Notes: generated by a model from the letters alone, not told the origin. A stretch of 64,000 nt of DNA from UBA1206 sp045600105 (GCA_045600105.1 JAZRXG010000021.1:15554-79553), one strand, 5' to 3'. Counted from the stretch's first letter, positions 26,662 to 36,148 are shown. A program made the numbers and translations.

Positions 26662-27138
26662 TCAGCGTGCTTTTCCCTTCCACACGAAGCGCGGTCCCTC
26701 TTCCCCGTATTCGCCGGTCGGGACGTAGCCCGCTTTTTCGAGCACGCGCTTTGATCTGACGTTATCATCATCGGTCTCGGCTTCGATACGCGTCACTCCG
26801 TCACGGCGCGACGCCCATTCGGTGGCGGCGATGACCGCCTCGGCAGCGTAGCCCCTGCCCTGATATTCCTCAAGCAGACCGTAACCGATCTCGACGCTTC
26901 CGTCGTCGTTCAGCCCCTTGAAGCCAAGGTCGCCTACTCTTTTTCCGTCCTTGAGCTCAATGAACCAGGCGGCGTACCATTCGCGCTTTTCGGGACATTT
27001 TACGCTGAGCTCAAGCATCTGCGAATACGCTTCCTTCAGTTCGGCGTTCTTTTCGTTTTCGACAAGAAGACGCATTTCTTCGTCCGTCGCGGCATGTATG
27101 ACAAGTCTTTCGGTTTTAATAACACAGTTTTCGTTCAT
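26662..27138 (-). CDS. GNAT acetyltransferase
   Basis: 158 residues. TERLVIHAATDEEMRLL opens the fold, and LLEEYQGRGYAAEAVIAATEW is the acetyl-CoA loop. DDDNVRSKRVLEKAGYVPTGEYG closes it. Substrate unknown. Its start overlaps the lytic transglycosylase stop by four bases, making it the last gene of a tightly coupled four-gene operon. Confidence 0.88.
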   Translation of the reverse strand: MNENCVIKTERLVIHAATDEEMRLLVENEKNAELKEAYSQMLELSVKCPEKREWYAAWFIELKDGKRVGDLGFKGLNDDGSVEIGYGLLEEYQGRGYAAEAVIAATEWASRRDGVTRIEAETDDDNVRSKRVLEKAGYVPTGEYGEEGPRFVWKGKAR

Positions 27139-27692
27139 TGCATCGATTCCTCAATCGGTATCATTCCGGCGTAGTGCTCCATATCCTCAAAAACAAGAGC
27201 GACGTATCTGCGCGTCTCATCTATCGGGATCGCCTTGAGCGTCATACCGTCGTCGGAATACCTTTCGTCGTCCAGCCAGTTTCTCACTCTGCCCATTCCC
27301 GCGTTGTAAGCGGCAACGGCGCTCTTCCAATCGTTGAAGTATCTATATAAATAGGAAAGATAATACGTTCCGAACCTCACGTTCGTGTCCGTGTCGTCGA
27401 TGCTGTATTCATCGACTCCGAGCCGTTCCGCCATTTCGTCGCAGGTCGGCTGAATGAGCTGCATGAGCCCGTGAGCGTCCGCTCTCGAGACGGCGTCGGG
27501 ATCGAATCCGCTTTCGACATTGATGACGGCGTAGACGAGCTCCCGCGGGACGCCGTATTCGCGTGCCCATTTGTTCACGGAATCCTCGAAGTCCATCGGG
27601 TAATCGCGCACGTATCTTTCGTTATAGTAGATCGCGTACACAAGCGCGGCGAGTACCGCTATCGTAAGAATGACAGGGATGATCTTTTTCAC
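27135..27692 (-). CDS. Membrane-anchored lytic transglycosylase (Slt type)
   Basis: 185 residues. One N-terminal membrane helix (PVILTIAVLAALVYAIYY) leaves the domain outside. The catalytic Glu60 lies in AVINVESGFDPDAVSRADAHGLMQL, and the family's AVAAYNAGMGRVRNWL motif follows. It cleaves glycan strands with formation of 1,6-anhydroMurNAc. Four-base overlaps join it to coaE upstream and to the acetyltransferase downstream. Confidence 0.93.
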   Translation of the reverse strand: MKKIIPVILTIAVLAALVYAIYYNERYVRDYPMDFEDSVNKWAREYGVPRELVYAVINVESGFDPDAVSRADAHGLMQLIQPTCDEMAERLGVDEYSIDDTDTNVRFGTYYLSYLYRYFNDWKSAVAAYNAGMGRVRNWLDDERYSDDGMTLKAIPIDETRRYVALVFEDMEHYAGMIPIEESMQ

Positions 27693-28270
27693 AGACGTTT
27701 CTCCATTATCATACGGTAAAGTGTTTCGGCTTTTTCCTCAAGCATTTTTTCGGTCGAGTCGTTGGTGATGACGTAATCGCAGTTGGTGCGAAGAAAATCG
27801 TTGTCCTTCTGACGGCGAAGGCGGGAAAGCGCCGTGTCGCGGTTGATGGAATCGCGGCGCATGACGCGCATGACGCAGTCTTCGTCGTCGGCAATGACGC
27901 CCACGATGACGTCGCATTCCTTGTCAAGCCCCGATTCAAAAAGCAGAGGCGCGTCAACGACGTCCACGTTTCCGCGGATTTTTTCCTTCGTTCTCGCGAT
28001 AATATGTCGGTGGGTGATCGCGTTGAGGTTTTTGTAGCCTTCGGGGTCGTTCATCGCGAGCGACGCGAGACGGCTTCGGTTGAGAGTGCCGTCGCCGTTC
28101 AGTATGCTTTGCCCGAAACAGGACACAAGCTCTTCAAGGCATTTTTCGCCCTTTTCGGTCACTTCTCTGCTGACAAGGTCGGTGTCTATGTAATTTATCC
28201 CGCGGTTTTTGAGATATTTGCCGACGGTGGATTTTCCGCTGCCGCTTCTGCCGCAAAGACCTATTATCAT
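27689..28270 (-). CDS. coaE: Dephospho-CoA kinase
   Basis: 193 residues. P-loop GLCGRSGSGKST at the N-terminus, DTDLVSREV, and DAPLLFESGL of the CoA domain. It performs the last step of coenzyme A synthesis. Its start overlaps the stop of the tsaC-type gene by four bases. Confidence 0.96.
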   Translation of the reverse strand: MIIGLCGRSGSGKSTVGKYLKNRGINYIDTDLVSREVTEKGEKCLEELVSCFGQSILNGDGTLNRSRLASLAMNDPEGYKNLNAITHRHIIARTKEKIRGNVDVVDAPLLFESGLDKECDVIVGVIADDEDCVMRVMRRDSINRDTALSRLRRQKDNDFLRTNCDYVITNDSTEKMLEEKAETLYRMIMEKRL

Positions 28271-28896
28271 TTCAGTGCTTCCTCGATTTCTTCTTTTGTG
28301 ATGCTTCCCTCGCGGAGTACCTTTATGCCGTTGTCGAGCGTCACTATCGTCGACGCGATGCCGCTGCCGACCTTGCCCGCGTCAAGCAGCGCGTCTATCC
28401 TGCCGTCAAGATACGCCATGACCTCGTCGCCGGAAGTCGGTGCCGGAAGGTCGGAAATGTTGGCGGATGTTGCCGCGAGAGGCACGCCGCACGCTTCCAT
28501 GAACAGCAGGGCTTCACGGTTCGACGGGAATCTGAGCCCCACGGTGTCGCCTCCGGCGGTGACGGTGCGGCAGACTCCGTCCTTTTTTGGGGCGATGACG
28601 GTGAGAGGACCGGGCGTGAAAGCGCCTATGAGCTTTCGCATATCGTCCGTGAGATACGCTGTCTCCTCCGCCTGGGTTATCGAATAAAGGTGGCAGAGCA
28701 GCGGCTTTTCGGCAGGTCTGTTTTTGGCTTTGTAAATATTACGGCACGCCACGTCATTATATGCGTCAGCCCCGAGCCCGTAGACCGTTTCGGTCGGGAA
28801 CGCGACGATGCCGCCGTTCTTGATGATACCGGCGCAGATATTTATTTTTTCAATATCGTTTTCGCTTCCGTCAAGCTTGTATACGGTTGTTTTCAT
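28267..28896 (-). CDS. tsaC: Threonylcarbamoyl-AMP synthase, Sua5/YrdC family
   Basis: 209 residues, YrdC domain only. Motifs KNGGIVAFPTETVYGLGADA, YKAKNRPAEKPL and ATSANISDLPAP are intact. It makes threonylcarbamoyl-AMP for the t6A modification of tRNAs reading ANN codons. The C-terminal Sua5 extension found in some Firmicutes is missing. First gene of the operon tsaC-coaE-transglycosylase-GNAT. Confidence 0.92.
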   Translation of the reverse strand: MKTTVYKLDGSENDIEKINICAGIIKNGGIVAFPTETVYGLGADAYNDVACRNIYKAKNRPAEKPLLCHLYSITQAEETAYLTDDMRKLIGAFTPGPLTVIAPKKDGVCRTVTAGGDTVGLRFPSNREALLFMEACGVPLAATSANISDLPAPTSGDEVMAYLDGRIDALLDAGKVGSGIASTIVTLDNGIKVLREGSITKEEIEEALK

Positions 28897-29106
28897 TTTT
28901 CATTACCTCTTTTTCAACGTGATTATACCACGAAAAGAAGCGTAAAAAAAGTATTTTTCGTAAAAAAAGCGCGTTTTTTCACGACTTTTTTGAAATTTGT
29001 TATATACTTTTCGGTTTTTATGGTATATGCTCCCGAAGGTTGGGACGAGGAACGGAGCGCAGGCTTCTGCGGGACCATCCGTTGGGGATACAAAGGCTGA
29101 ATAAAC

Positions 29107-29407
29107 GAAGTGCGGAGCAAACCTCCGCACTTCAGACCGAAGACAAACTCGTTCCTTACGCCATTGAAATGCAAATAGAATAGAGAAAAGAGTAAAAGTG
29201 TACTTTTATCCAAGACGGATGAGAGTACACTTTTATAATAGGAATATTGATTTTATCAGAAATTTCAATGGCTTCGACGAAAAACTCGACTGCCGTAGTA
29301 ATCTACGCCGACGCTCGTTTTTCGCCGAAATCAACTTCGCTTGTCTCAGTCTGCTCAGATTGCAGACTTTGTCTGCAATCTGAAGTGCGGAGCAAACCTC
29401 CGCACTT
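29107..29407. repeat. Intergenic region of nested hairpins flanked by 26-bp direct repeats
   Basis: Identical 26-bp hairpin-forming repeats (stem agtgcggag/ctccgcact) lie at 29107-29132 and 29382-29407. Between them an inverted repeat ccattgaaat/atttcaatgg (29161-29170, 29262-29271) encloses an 18-bp stem with a 5-base loop (29194-29234). A further 12-bp perfect hairpin is at 29356-29382. tcagaccgaagacaaa at 29132-29147 nearly matches the terminal repeats of the element at 62674. No gene is visible here. Confidence 0.8.
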
Positions 29408-29423
29408 ATTTTATCAAAAACAC

Positions 29424-29452
29424 TTGAATAAAGCCGTAAAGCGTGCTATAAT
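29424..29452 (+). promoter_or_regulatory. Sigma-A promoter of metA
   Basis: TTGAAT, 17-base spacer, TATAAT, 28 bases before the metA start. The leader is too short for a SAM riboswitch. Confidence 0.8.
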
Positions 29453-29480
29453 AACACATCATTTGCACGAGGTGAGTTCA

Positions 29481-30404
29481 ATGCCCATAAAGATCCCTTC
29501 TTCGCTGCCCGCAGCCGAAACGCTTGAAAAAGAAAATATTTTCATAATGGACGAAAAGCGCGCGATATCGCAGGATATCCGTCCGCTCAAGATCGCCATA
29601 CTCAACCTCATGCCGACCAAGGAAGTCACCGAGACCCAGATGCTCCGCCTTCTTTCCAATTCCCCGCTGCAGGTCGAGGTACAGCTGCTCACGACCGCGA
29701 CGTACGAGGCAAAGCACACGGCGAAGCAGCACCTGGAGTCGTTTTACAAGACGTTCGACGAAATAAAGAACACCAAGCTCGACGGTCTCATAATCACGGG
29801 CGCTCCCGTCGAATACCTTGATTTTGACAAGGTCGAATACTGGGACGAGCTCTGCGGCATCATGGACTGGGCGAGCGAAAACGTATTTTCCACCCTCTAC
29901 GTCTGCTGGGGCGCTTTCGCCGGACTTTATCACAACTGCGGTATAAAAAAATATCCGCTTGTGAACAAGATAAGCGGCGTTTACCGTCATCACACGCTTT
30001 TGTCTGCCGATCCGCTCGTGAGAGGCTTTGACGAATATTTCTACGCGCCTCATTCGCGCTATTCCTACGTCCTGCGCGACGACGTCACGGCAAACGAAAA
30101 CCTCAAGCTGCTTGCCGAGGGCGACGCCGGCGTCTACCTCGTGGCGTCGAAGGACTGCCGTCAGGTGTACGTCACGGGACATCCCGAATATGACCACAAC
30201 ACGCTTCAGCTCGAATACGAGCGCGACGTGAAAAAGGGGCTCGACATCGCCGTGCCGAGGAACTATTTCCCGAACGACGACCCGACGAAAACTCCCCCCA
30301 ATATGTGGCGTTCCCACGCGCATCTCCTCTACGCCAACTGGCTCAACTACTACGTCTATCAGGTGACTCCTTACGACATTGACGAGATCGGAAAAAATAA
30401 ATAA
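29481..30404 (+). CDS. metA: Homoserine O-acyltransferase (MetA family)
   Basis: 307 residues starting MPIKIPSSLPAAETLEKENI, gaggtg upstream. ILNLMPTKEVTETQMLRLL is the family signature, and the catalytic Cys is in YVCWGAFAGLYHNCGI. The His-Glu pair sits near YVTGHPEYDHNTL. It activates homoserine for methionine synthesis. Whether the donor is succinyl-CoA or acetyl-CoA cannot be decided from motif reading; many Firmicute MetA enzymes use acetyl-CoA. Single gene with its own promoter and terminator. Confidence 0.94.
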   Translation: MPIKIPSSLPAAETLEKENIFIMDEKRAISQDIRPLKIAILNLMPTKEVTETQMLRLLSNSPLQVEVQLLTTATYEAKHTAKQHLESFYKTFDEIKNTKLDGLIITGAPVEYLDFDKVEYWDELCGIMDWASENVFSTLYVCWGAFAGLYHNCGIKKYPLVNKISGVYRHHTLLSADPLVRGFDEYFYAPHSRYSYVLRDDVTANENLKLLAEGDAGVYLVASKDCRQVYVTGHPEYDHNTLQLEYERDVKKGLDIAVPRNYFPNDDPTKTPPNMWRSHAHLLYANWLNYYVYQVTPYDIDEIGKNK

Positions 30405-30410
30405 TATAAG

Positions 30411-30450
30411 AAAGGATTTCCGCATAGCAAAAAACGCGGAAATCCTTTTT
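30411..30450 (+). terminator. Intrinsic terminator of metA, probably bidirectional
   Basis: aaaggatttccgc/gcggaaatccttt with a 12-base loop and T tract on the plus strand. It also lies just past the mutS2 stop. Confidence 0.88.
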
Positions 30451-30474
30451 CATGTTTACTTAAGGCTTGATGCT

Positions 30475-32832
30475 TTACTTGAACTCCACCACGGTGACGC
30501 CGGTGTCGCCTTCACCGTATCTGCCGCTGCGGAACGAGGAAACGCGTTTGTCGTGCCTGAGCTGGTCCTGTATCGCCGATCTCAGCGCGCCCGTTCCTTT
30601 CCCGTGGATGATGCGGACGGTCTTGTAGTTCGCCATTATCGCCGACTCAAAATAACGGTCGATAACGAAATACGCGTCGTCGCCGGTGAGTCCGCGGACG
30701 TCGACCTCGTTCTTGACCGCTTCGGTCGGATGGCTGTACGATACGGTCGACTGCTGCCTGACCTTTTCTTTGGTCTCGTCAACGAGTTTGAGCTCGGAAA
30801 CCTTGACCTTGGTGGTGATGATACCCGCTTTGATAACGGCGTTGTCGCCGTCGACGCTTACGACGATGCCCTTTTTGTTGATGCCTTTTATCAAAACGTC
30901 ATCGCCTGCTCTGAGCGGACGCGGAAGCACGTAATCGTCTGTCTCTTCTATTTCAGCCGGCGACGAGTTCTTTATTTCGTCCCTTATCGCCTTGCGGGCG
31001 GAATCCATATTGTCGAATTTTTTCTCTTTTTCTGCGTCTCTTCTCAGCTTGTTCAGCTCGTCAAAGATAAAGTCACTCGACGCCTTTGCCTGCGCCATGA
31101 TACGCGCGGCTCTGTCTTCGGCTTTGGCTATCTGCTCGGCGGCGTTCTTTTCGGCTTTTTCTTTTTCCGCCTTCGCGTCTTCAAGCGCGTCTTCCGCCTG
31201 CTTTTTCATTTTGGCGAGTTCTTCTTTTTCTTTGGAAAGCCTGCCTTCAGTCTCTTCGAGACGGGTTATGACGTCCTCAAACTTAATGCTTTCCTCGCTC
31301 ATCGCGGCTTTCGCCTTGTCGATGATGCGTTCGGGGATTCCGAGACGCAGCGAAATGGCGAACGCGTTCGATTTGCCGGGGAGCCCGACGATGAGGCGGT
31401 AGGTGGGGCGCAGGGTCTCGATGTCGAATTCACACGAGGCGTTCATAACGCCCTGCGTTTCAAGCGCATAGGTCTTGAGCTCGGCGTAATGCGTCGTTGC
31501 CGCGGTGACCGCGCCGATGCGCTTCATATCCTCGAGTATCGCAATCGCGAGAGCCGCGCCCTCGGTGGGGTCGGTCCCCGCTCCGAGCTCGTCGAAAAGC
31601 ACGAGCGAACGGCAGGACGCGTTTTTGATTATATCGACGATGTTCGTCATGTGCGCCGAGAACGTGGAGAGCGACTGCTCTATCGACTGTTCGTCGCCGA
31701 TGTCGGGCAATATGCGGTCGAACACGGGAAGCGTAGTGCCGAAGTCGCACGGTACCTCGATGCCGGACTGTGCCATCATGGCAAGCAGACCTATCGTCTT
31801 GAGCGTGACGGTCTTGCCGCCGGTGTTCGGACCCGTGATGACGAGAGTGCCGCATTCTTCGCTGCCGAGCGACACCGAAATAGGCACCACCTTATCCTTG
31901 TCGAGCAGCGGATGACGGGCGTTTATCAGCTTGACCGCCATGTTTTTTTCGTTTATGACGGGAGAAATGCCGCGGATATCGAACGAATAGTCCGCTTTGC
32001 CGAATATGACCGAAAGATCTGTCGACACCTTGAAGTCGATGGCGATCAAGCCTTCGGAAAGTGCGACCTGATCGGAAAGGGCGGCAAGTATCTTTTCGAT
32101 CTCTCTGCCTTCGGCGACCTTGAGCTCACGGAGCTTGTTGTTGCTGTCGAGCACCGCCATGGGCTCGATGAACAGAGTCGCGCCCGACGCGGACGTGTCG
32201 TGAACGAGACCTTTTATTTCGTTTTTGTATTCCGCCTTGACGGGAACGACGTATCTTCCGTTGCGGATGGTGACGATGTTTTCCTGCAGATATTTGGAAT
32301 AGCTGCCGGCGGTATATTTTGCGAGCACGTCTCGGACATCCGACTCACATTTTCTTATCGCTCTTCTGATCCTGAAAAGCTCGTCCGACGCAGAATCGGC
32401 TATCATATCCTCGGCGATTATGGCGTCGCCGATTGCGCGTTCGAGCGTTCTGTTCTCGCGCAGCATTTCAAAATATTCGTCAAGCGGGCCAAGATCCTCG
32501 CTTTTTGCGGGGTACGCCTTGAGAGCCGACGCGCTTCTGAGCAGCGACTGTATGTCGAGCAGCTCGCGCGGCGACAGAGCTGCGCCCTTTCCCGCGCGTT
32601 CGACCGACGGGATTATGTCTTTTCCGCTTCCGAACGGGGGCATCGAACGCTTGGCGAGCAGTTCCTTTGCCTTTGCCGTTTCGGCAAGACGCCTTTTGAC
32701 GACGACCGGGTCGTCGCTCGGCTCAAGGGATGCCGCAAGCGCCTTTCCGCTTTCGGTACGGACGTAGTGAGTGAGTTTTTCTATTACTTTATCGTACTCA
32801 AGGATCCTTGATGCTTTTGCGAATGAATCCAT
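30475..32832 (-). CDS. mutS2: Endonuclease/ATPase MutS2
   Basis: 785 residues. The MutS-like core has Walker A TGPNTGGKTVTLKT and Walker B LVLFDELGAGTDPTEGAAL. A long Lys/Glu coiled coil covers about 515-640, and the Smr nuclease domain (VDVRGLTGDDAYFVID, IIHGKGTGALR) closes it. Family knowledge: MutS2 acts on recombination intermediates and, in Bacillus, rescues collided ribosomes. Its start shares one base with the recO stop. Last gene of phoH-ybeY-era-recO-mutS2. Confidence 0.96.
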   Translation of the reverse strand: MDSFAKASRILEYDKVIEKLTHYVRTESGKALAASLEPSDDPVVVKRRLAETAKAKELLAKRSMPPFGSGKDIIPSVERAGKGAALSPRELLDIQSLLRSASALKAYPAKSEDLGPLDEYFEMLRENRTLERAIGDAIIAEDMIADSASDELFRIRRAIRKCESDVRDVLAKYTAGSYSKYLQENIVTIRNGRYVVPVKAEYKNEIKGLVHDTSASGATLFIEPMAVLDSNNKLRELKVAEGREIEKILAALSDQVALSEGLIAIDFKVSTDLSVIFGKADYSFDIRGISPVINEKNMAVKLINARHPLLDKDKVVPISVSLGSEECGTLVITGPNTGGKTVTLKTIGLLAMMAQSGIEVPCDFGTTLPVFDRILPDIGDEQSIEQSLSTFSAHMTNIVDIIKNASCRSLVLFDELGAGTDPTEGAALAIAILEDMKRIGAVTAATTHYAELKTYALETQGVMNASCEFDIETLRPTYRLIVGLPGKSNAFAISLRLGIPERIIDKAKAAMSEESIKFEDVITRLEETEGRLSKEKEELAKMKKQAEDALEDAKAEKEKAEKNAAEQIAKAEDRAARIMAQAKASSDFIFDELNKLRRDAEKEKKFDNMDSARKAIRDEIKNSSPAEIEETDDYVLPRPLRAGDDVLIKGINKKGIVVSVDGDNAVIKAGIITTKVKVSELKLVDETKEKVRQQSTVSYSHPTEAVKNEVDVRGLTGDDAYFVIDRYFESAIMANYKTVRIIHGKGTGALRSAIQDQLRHDKRVSSFRSGRYGEGDTGVTVVEFK

Positions 32833-33569
32833 TATAAGTCCTTTCTGATCTCGTGGTAAAAGTCAAGACTTTTGGGCTTGACGTCAGCCGCGTAGATCAA
32901 ATATTTCTCGCAGAAATCGCAGAAGACCTTTTCGTCATCGGGTGTGAGCGAAAACGAAAGTATCTTGCTCTGCGGGCATTTCCCGAGATAATCAAGCGCT
33001 TTGACGGCGCTTTTCGTGAGTCTGTAAGCAAGCTCCGGAACCGGAGCGCATTCGTCGCAGAACAGGGCGCTTTCGTCGAAATCGTAAAGCGTTCCTTCCG
33101 CTTCACATATCGCACAGCCCGAAAAATCAGGCGCCATACCCATGACGACGCAGAGTCTGTACTCGAACACCGCCTTGATGAGGTCGGTATCGGCAAGACC
33201 GCGCGAAAGAGCGAAAAGACAGTTCAGATAAAGGCGGAGTATGCCGTCATCGTACGACGGAACGGAAACCATGGCGCATATCTCGGACATATAAGACGCG
33301 GCGGCAAGCGTGAAGATGTCGGAACGCAGTCCGTAAAAATTCTCGATGAGCGTCGCCTCGGTGAGCGTCATGTGACCGTTCTTTTCGTATACGGAAAGTT
33401 CGGAATAGGCAAAAAGCTGGACCGACTTGAGATATGACGACGAAATATTGCGCGCGCCCGTGGCATGCACGGTGACGACGCCGTCGTTTTCGGTGAGAAC
33501 GTAAAGCAGTTTTCCTTTTTCTCCGGTCGGGATCTCTCTGATGACGGCGCCTTTGAACGTCTTATTCAT
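32832..33569 (-). CDS. recO: DNA repair protein RecO
   Basis: 245 residues. The N-terminal OB fold begins FKGAVIREIPTGEKGKLLYVLTEN. A zinc-finger region with CAICE...FCDEC is in the helical C-terminal half. RecO helps load RecA onto SSB-coated DNA in the RecFOR pathway. It starts one base after the era stop. Confidence 0.93.
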   Translation of the reverse strand: MNKTFKGAVIREIPTGEKGKLLYVLTENDGVVTVHATGARNISSSYLKSVQLFAYSELSVYEKNGHMTLTEATLIENFYGLRSDIFTLAAASYMSEICAMVSVPSYDDGILRLYLNCLFALSRGLADTDLIKAVFEYRLCVVMGMAPDFSGCAICEAEGTLYDFDESALFCDECAPVPELAYRLTKSAVKALDYLGKCPQSKILSFSLTPDDEKVFCDFCEKYLIYAADVKPKSLDFYHEIRKDL

Positions 33570-34505
33570 TTATTCTTTATCTCCGTAGCCGAAATTGTTG
33601 AGAAACGCCGGACGGTCGCGCCAGTTTTCCTTGACTTTGACCCAGATGTCGAGGAATATCCTCGCGCCGAGTATGTTTTCGAGGTCTTCACGCGCGTATG
33701 AGCCGATCTTTTTGAGCATCGCGCCGTCCTTGCCGATGACGATTTTCTTGTGCGCCTGCTTTTCGACGTAAAGCTCGGCGCGTATCGTGATGACGTCCTT
33801 CTTTTCCTTGAACTCCTCGATGACGACGGCGATGCCGTGAGGTATCTCGTCGTCGGTGAGGCGAAGCGCTTTTTCGCGGATGACCTCGGCAACTATCTGC
33901 TTTTCGGGCTGGTCGGTATAAAGGTCTTCCGGGAAGAAATGAGGCGACGGAACGAGGTATTTTTCTATTTCGTCCATAATGATGTCGATGCCGTCGTTAT
34001 TGAGCGCCGAAACGGGGATGACGGAATCGAACGAATACAGCTGCGATATTTCGGAAATGTATTTGAGGATGGCGGTCTTGTCGGTGATGTCGGTCTTGTT
34101 GATGACGAGCACTTTTTTCATATCCGCCTGCGAATAAGACTCGAGCGCGTTCCTTTCGGTCACCGTGAGCGGCACGGAAGCGTCCACTACGAATATTACC
34201 GCGTCAGCGTCGGACGACGCCGAGCCGACGGCTTTCATCATATATTCGCCGAGCAGGTTCTTGGGCTTGTGAAGTCCCGGTGTATCGATGAAAACGTACT
34301 GGTCGTTTCCCTTCGTGAGCACGCCGGTGATGCGGTTGCGCGTGGTCTGCGGTTTTTTTGAAACTATCGCCACTTTTTCACCGACGAGAGCGTTCATCAG
34401 AGTGGATTTGCCCACGTTGGGGCGTCCCGTTATCATTATGAAAGCGCTTCTGGTCCCGGGGTTTTCGGTGTTTTCGTTCATTTCGATGATATTTTCGTTT
34501 TTCAT
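33570..34505 (-). CDS. era: GTPase Era
   Basis: 311 residues. P-loop GRPNVGKSTLMN, DTPGLHKPKN, NKTD, and the C-terminal KH domain with IVIGKDGAMLKKIGSYAREDLE. It binds the 3' end of 16S rRNA and guides 30S maturation. A 13-residue Asn/Glu-rich N-terminal extension precedes the fold. Confidence 0.97.
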   Translation of the reverse strand: MKNENIIEMNENTENPGTRSAFIMITGRPNVGKSTLMNALVGEKVAIVSKKPQTTRNRITGVLTKGNDQYVFIDTPGLHKPKNLLGEYMMKAVGSASSDADAVIFVVDASVPLTVTERNALESYSQADMKKVLVINKTDITDKTAILKYISEISQLYSFDSVIPVSALNNDGIDIIMDEIEKYLVPSPHFFPEDLYTDQPEKQIVAEVIREKALRLTDDEIPHGIAVVIEEFKEKKDVITIRAELYVEKQAHKKIVIGKDGAMLKKIGSYAREDLENILGARIFLDIWVKVKENWRDRPAFLNNFGYGDKE

Positions 34506-34508
34506 TTG

Positions 34509-34964
34509 TCAGTCCCTCGTGATGCCGAGCGAATCAAGTATCTCGTCCTGCATCCTTTCCATTTCGATCCGTTGTTCTTCGCCCTGCTCGTGGTCGTAGC
34601 CGAGCAGGTGCAGCGTCGAATGTACGCTCAAAAAGCACATCTCGCGTCTGAGCGAATGGCCGTATTCCGCCGCCTGCTCCGCCGCCTTGTCTATCGATAT
34701 GACTATGTCGCCGAGCTCCTTGAGCCCGTCGGGAAGGTCGAAATCGTCCATCGGGAACGAGAGCACATCAGTCGGACGGTCGACACCGCGGTATTCGGCG
34801 TTGAGCGAATGAATGTATTCGTTATCGCATACCGTGATATAGACCTCGAACTCGCCGTCCTCGTACTCACGCGATACGGCGGCGCGGACGCATTTTTTCA
34901 TATCGTACATTATGCTTTTATCGACTTTTACGTCGGTGATGTTTTTGTAATAAACGTGGACCAT
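34509..34964 (-). CDS. ybeY: Endoribonuclease YbeY
   Basis: 151 residues. The metal site is HSTLHLLGYDHEQGEE. DRPTDVLSFPMDD is the second signature. It takes part in 16S 3'-end maturation and ribosome quality control, matching the neighbouring era. Confidence 0.95.
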   Translation of the reverse strand: MVHVYYKNITDVKVDKSIMYDMKKCVRAAVSREYEDGEFEVYITVCDNEYIHSLNAEYRGVDRPTDVLSFPMDDFDLPDGLKELGDIVISIDKAAEQAAEYGHSLRREMCFLSVHSTLHLLGYDHEQGEEQRIEMERMQDEILDSLGITRD

Positions 34965-34965
34965 A

Positions 34966-35982
34966 TCAGATTTTCCTCCTGAAGGTCATTCTTTCCTTGT
35001 CTCTTTCTTTCATCGCGTCGGACGCGCCTTTCTTTTCGTAGGCGAGAATTATCTTCTGTACGAGCGGATGACGCACTACGTCCTTGTGGCTGAACTTGTA
35101 TATCGCGATGCCGTCGATGTCGCCGAGGATGTCTATCGCCTCAACGAGTCCGCTCTTTTTGATGAACGGAAGGTCGATCTGCGTGACGTCGCCCGTGACA
35201 ATCGCCTTTGAGTTGTTGCCGAGCCGCGTCAGGAACATTTTCATCTGTTCGGGGGTCGTGTTCTGTGCTTCGTCGAGGATTATGAACGAATCGTCGAGCG
35301 TTCTGCCGCGCATATAGGCGAGCGGCGCGATCTCGATGGTGTTCTTTTCCATGTGCCGCGCAAACGACTCGCCGCCCAGCATTTCGTTGAGCGCGTCGTA
35401 AAGGGGACGGAGGTACGGGTCTATCTTCTGCTGGAGGTCACCCGGCAGGAATCCCAGCTTTTCGCCCGCTTCCACCGCAGGCCGCGTGAGGATTATGCGG
35501 GATATCTGTTTCTGACGGAGCGCCGTCACCGCCATTGCCACGGCAAGGAAGGTCTTGCCGGTACCGGCGGGGCCGACACCGAAGGTTATGGTGTTCTTTT
35601 TGATGGCATCGACGTATTTCTGCTGACCGACGGTCTTGGCTTTTATCGGCTTGCCCGTGTTGGTGAGGCAGACGCAGTCGTTGAGCATTCCCTCAAGTTC
35701 GGAGGAACGGTCGTCACGCACCATCGAAACGACGTAGTTTATCGTATTTTCGCCTATCGAATCCTCGAATTTCGCGAGTTTTTCAAGCTGCAGCACGGCT
35801 TCATACGCCATGTCCACGTTGTCCTTGTTCTCGCCCGAAACGCTGACGTTGCCGTCACGGCTCGATATGCGAACCTGAAATTCCTTTTCGAGTATATCGG
35901 TGTTGCCGTCAAGCGTACCGAAAAGCTTCAGCACGAAATCGAGGCTCAGCTCACTCATTTTTCTTTCATAAAGATCCGCCAT
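34966..35982 (-). CDS. phoH: PhoH-family ATPase
   Basis: 338 residues. An N-terminal KH-like segment (1-75) is followed by Walker A FGVGPAGTGKTFLA and Walker B FIILDEAQNTTPEQMKMFL. PhoH proteins are RNA-helicase-like ATPases associated with YbeY; ybeY starts just one base after its stop. First gene of the operon, with its own promoter. Confidence 0.95.
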   Translation of the reverse strand: MADLYERKMSELSLDFVLKLFGTLDGNTDILEKEFQVRISSRDGNVSVSGENKDNVDMAYEAVLQLEKLAKFEDSIGENTINYVVSMVRDDRSSELEGMLNDCVCLTNTGKPIKAKTVGQQKYVDAIKKNTITFGVGPAGTGKTFLAVAMAVTALRQKQISRIILTRPAVEAGEKLGFLPGDLQQKIDPYLRPLYDALNEMLGGESFARHMEKNTIEIAPLAYMRGRTLDDSFIILDEAQNTTPEQMKMFLTRLGNNSKAIVTGDVTQIDLPFIKKSGLVEAIDILGDIDGIAIYKFSHKDVVRHPLVQKIILAYEKKGASDAMKERDKERMTFRRKI

Positions 35983-36032
35983 ATTTCAACCTCCGTATAA
36001 GTCAGATCGCCGTTTTTATACGAACCCTTTGT

Positions 36033-36061
36033 ATTATATCACACGTTTTTGTAAATGTACA
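36033..36061 (-). promoter_or_regulatory. Sigma-A promoter of the phoH operon
   Basis: Minus strand TGTACA, 17-base spacer, TATAAT. Confidence 0.65.
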
Positions 36062-36119
36062 GTTATATTTTAATTATTTTGGGCGTTTTCGGCATATCTC
36101 AGACCGCAAAAATAAATTA

Positions 36120-36148
36120 TTGACAAATATAAAGAATTATGATACAAT
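36120..36148 (+). promoter_or_regulatory. Sigma-A promoter of the solute-binding lipoprotein gene
   Basis: TTGACA, 17-base spacer, TACAAT. Confidence 0.85.

Noticed and set aside
29107..29480. SAM riboswitch or T-box upstream of metA
   Set aside because: The promoter at 29424-29452 leaves only about 20-25 bases of leader, and none of the conserved SAM or T-box sequence blocks is seen in the hairpin region.
30379..32811. An 810-codon plus-strand frame opposite mutS2
   Set aside because: MutS2 motifs are intact on the minus strand; the plus frame has no ribosome binding site and is rich in Arg, Phe and Tyr as expected for a shadow.
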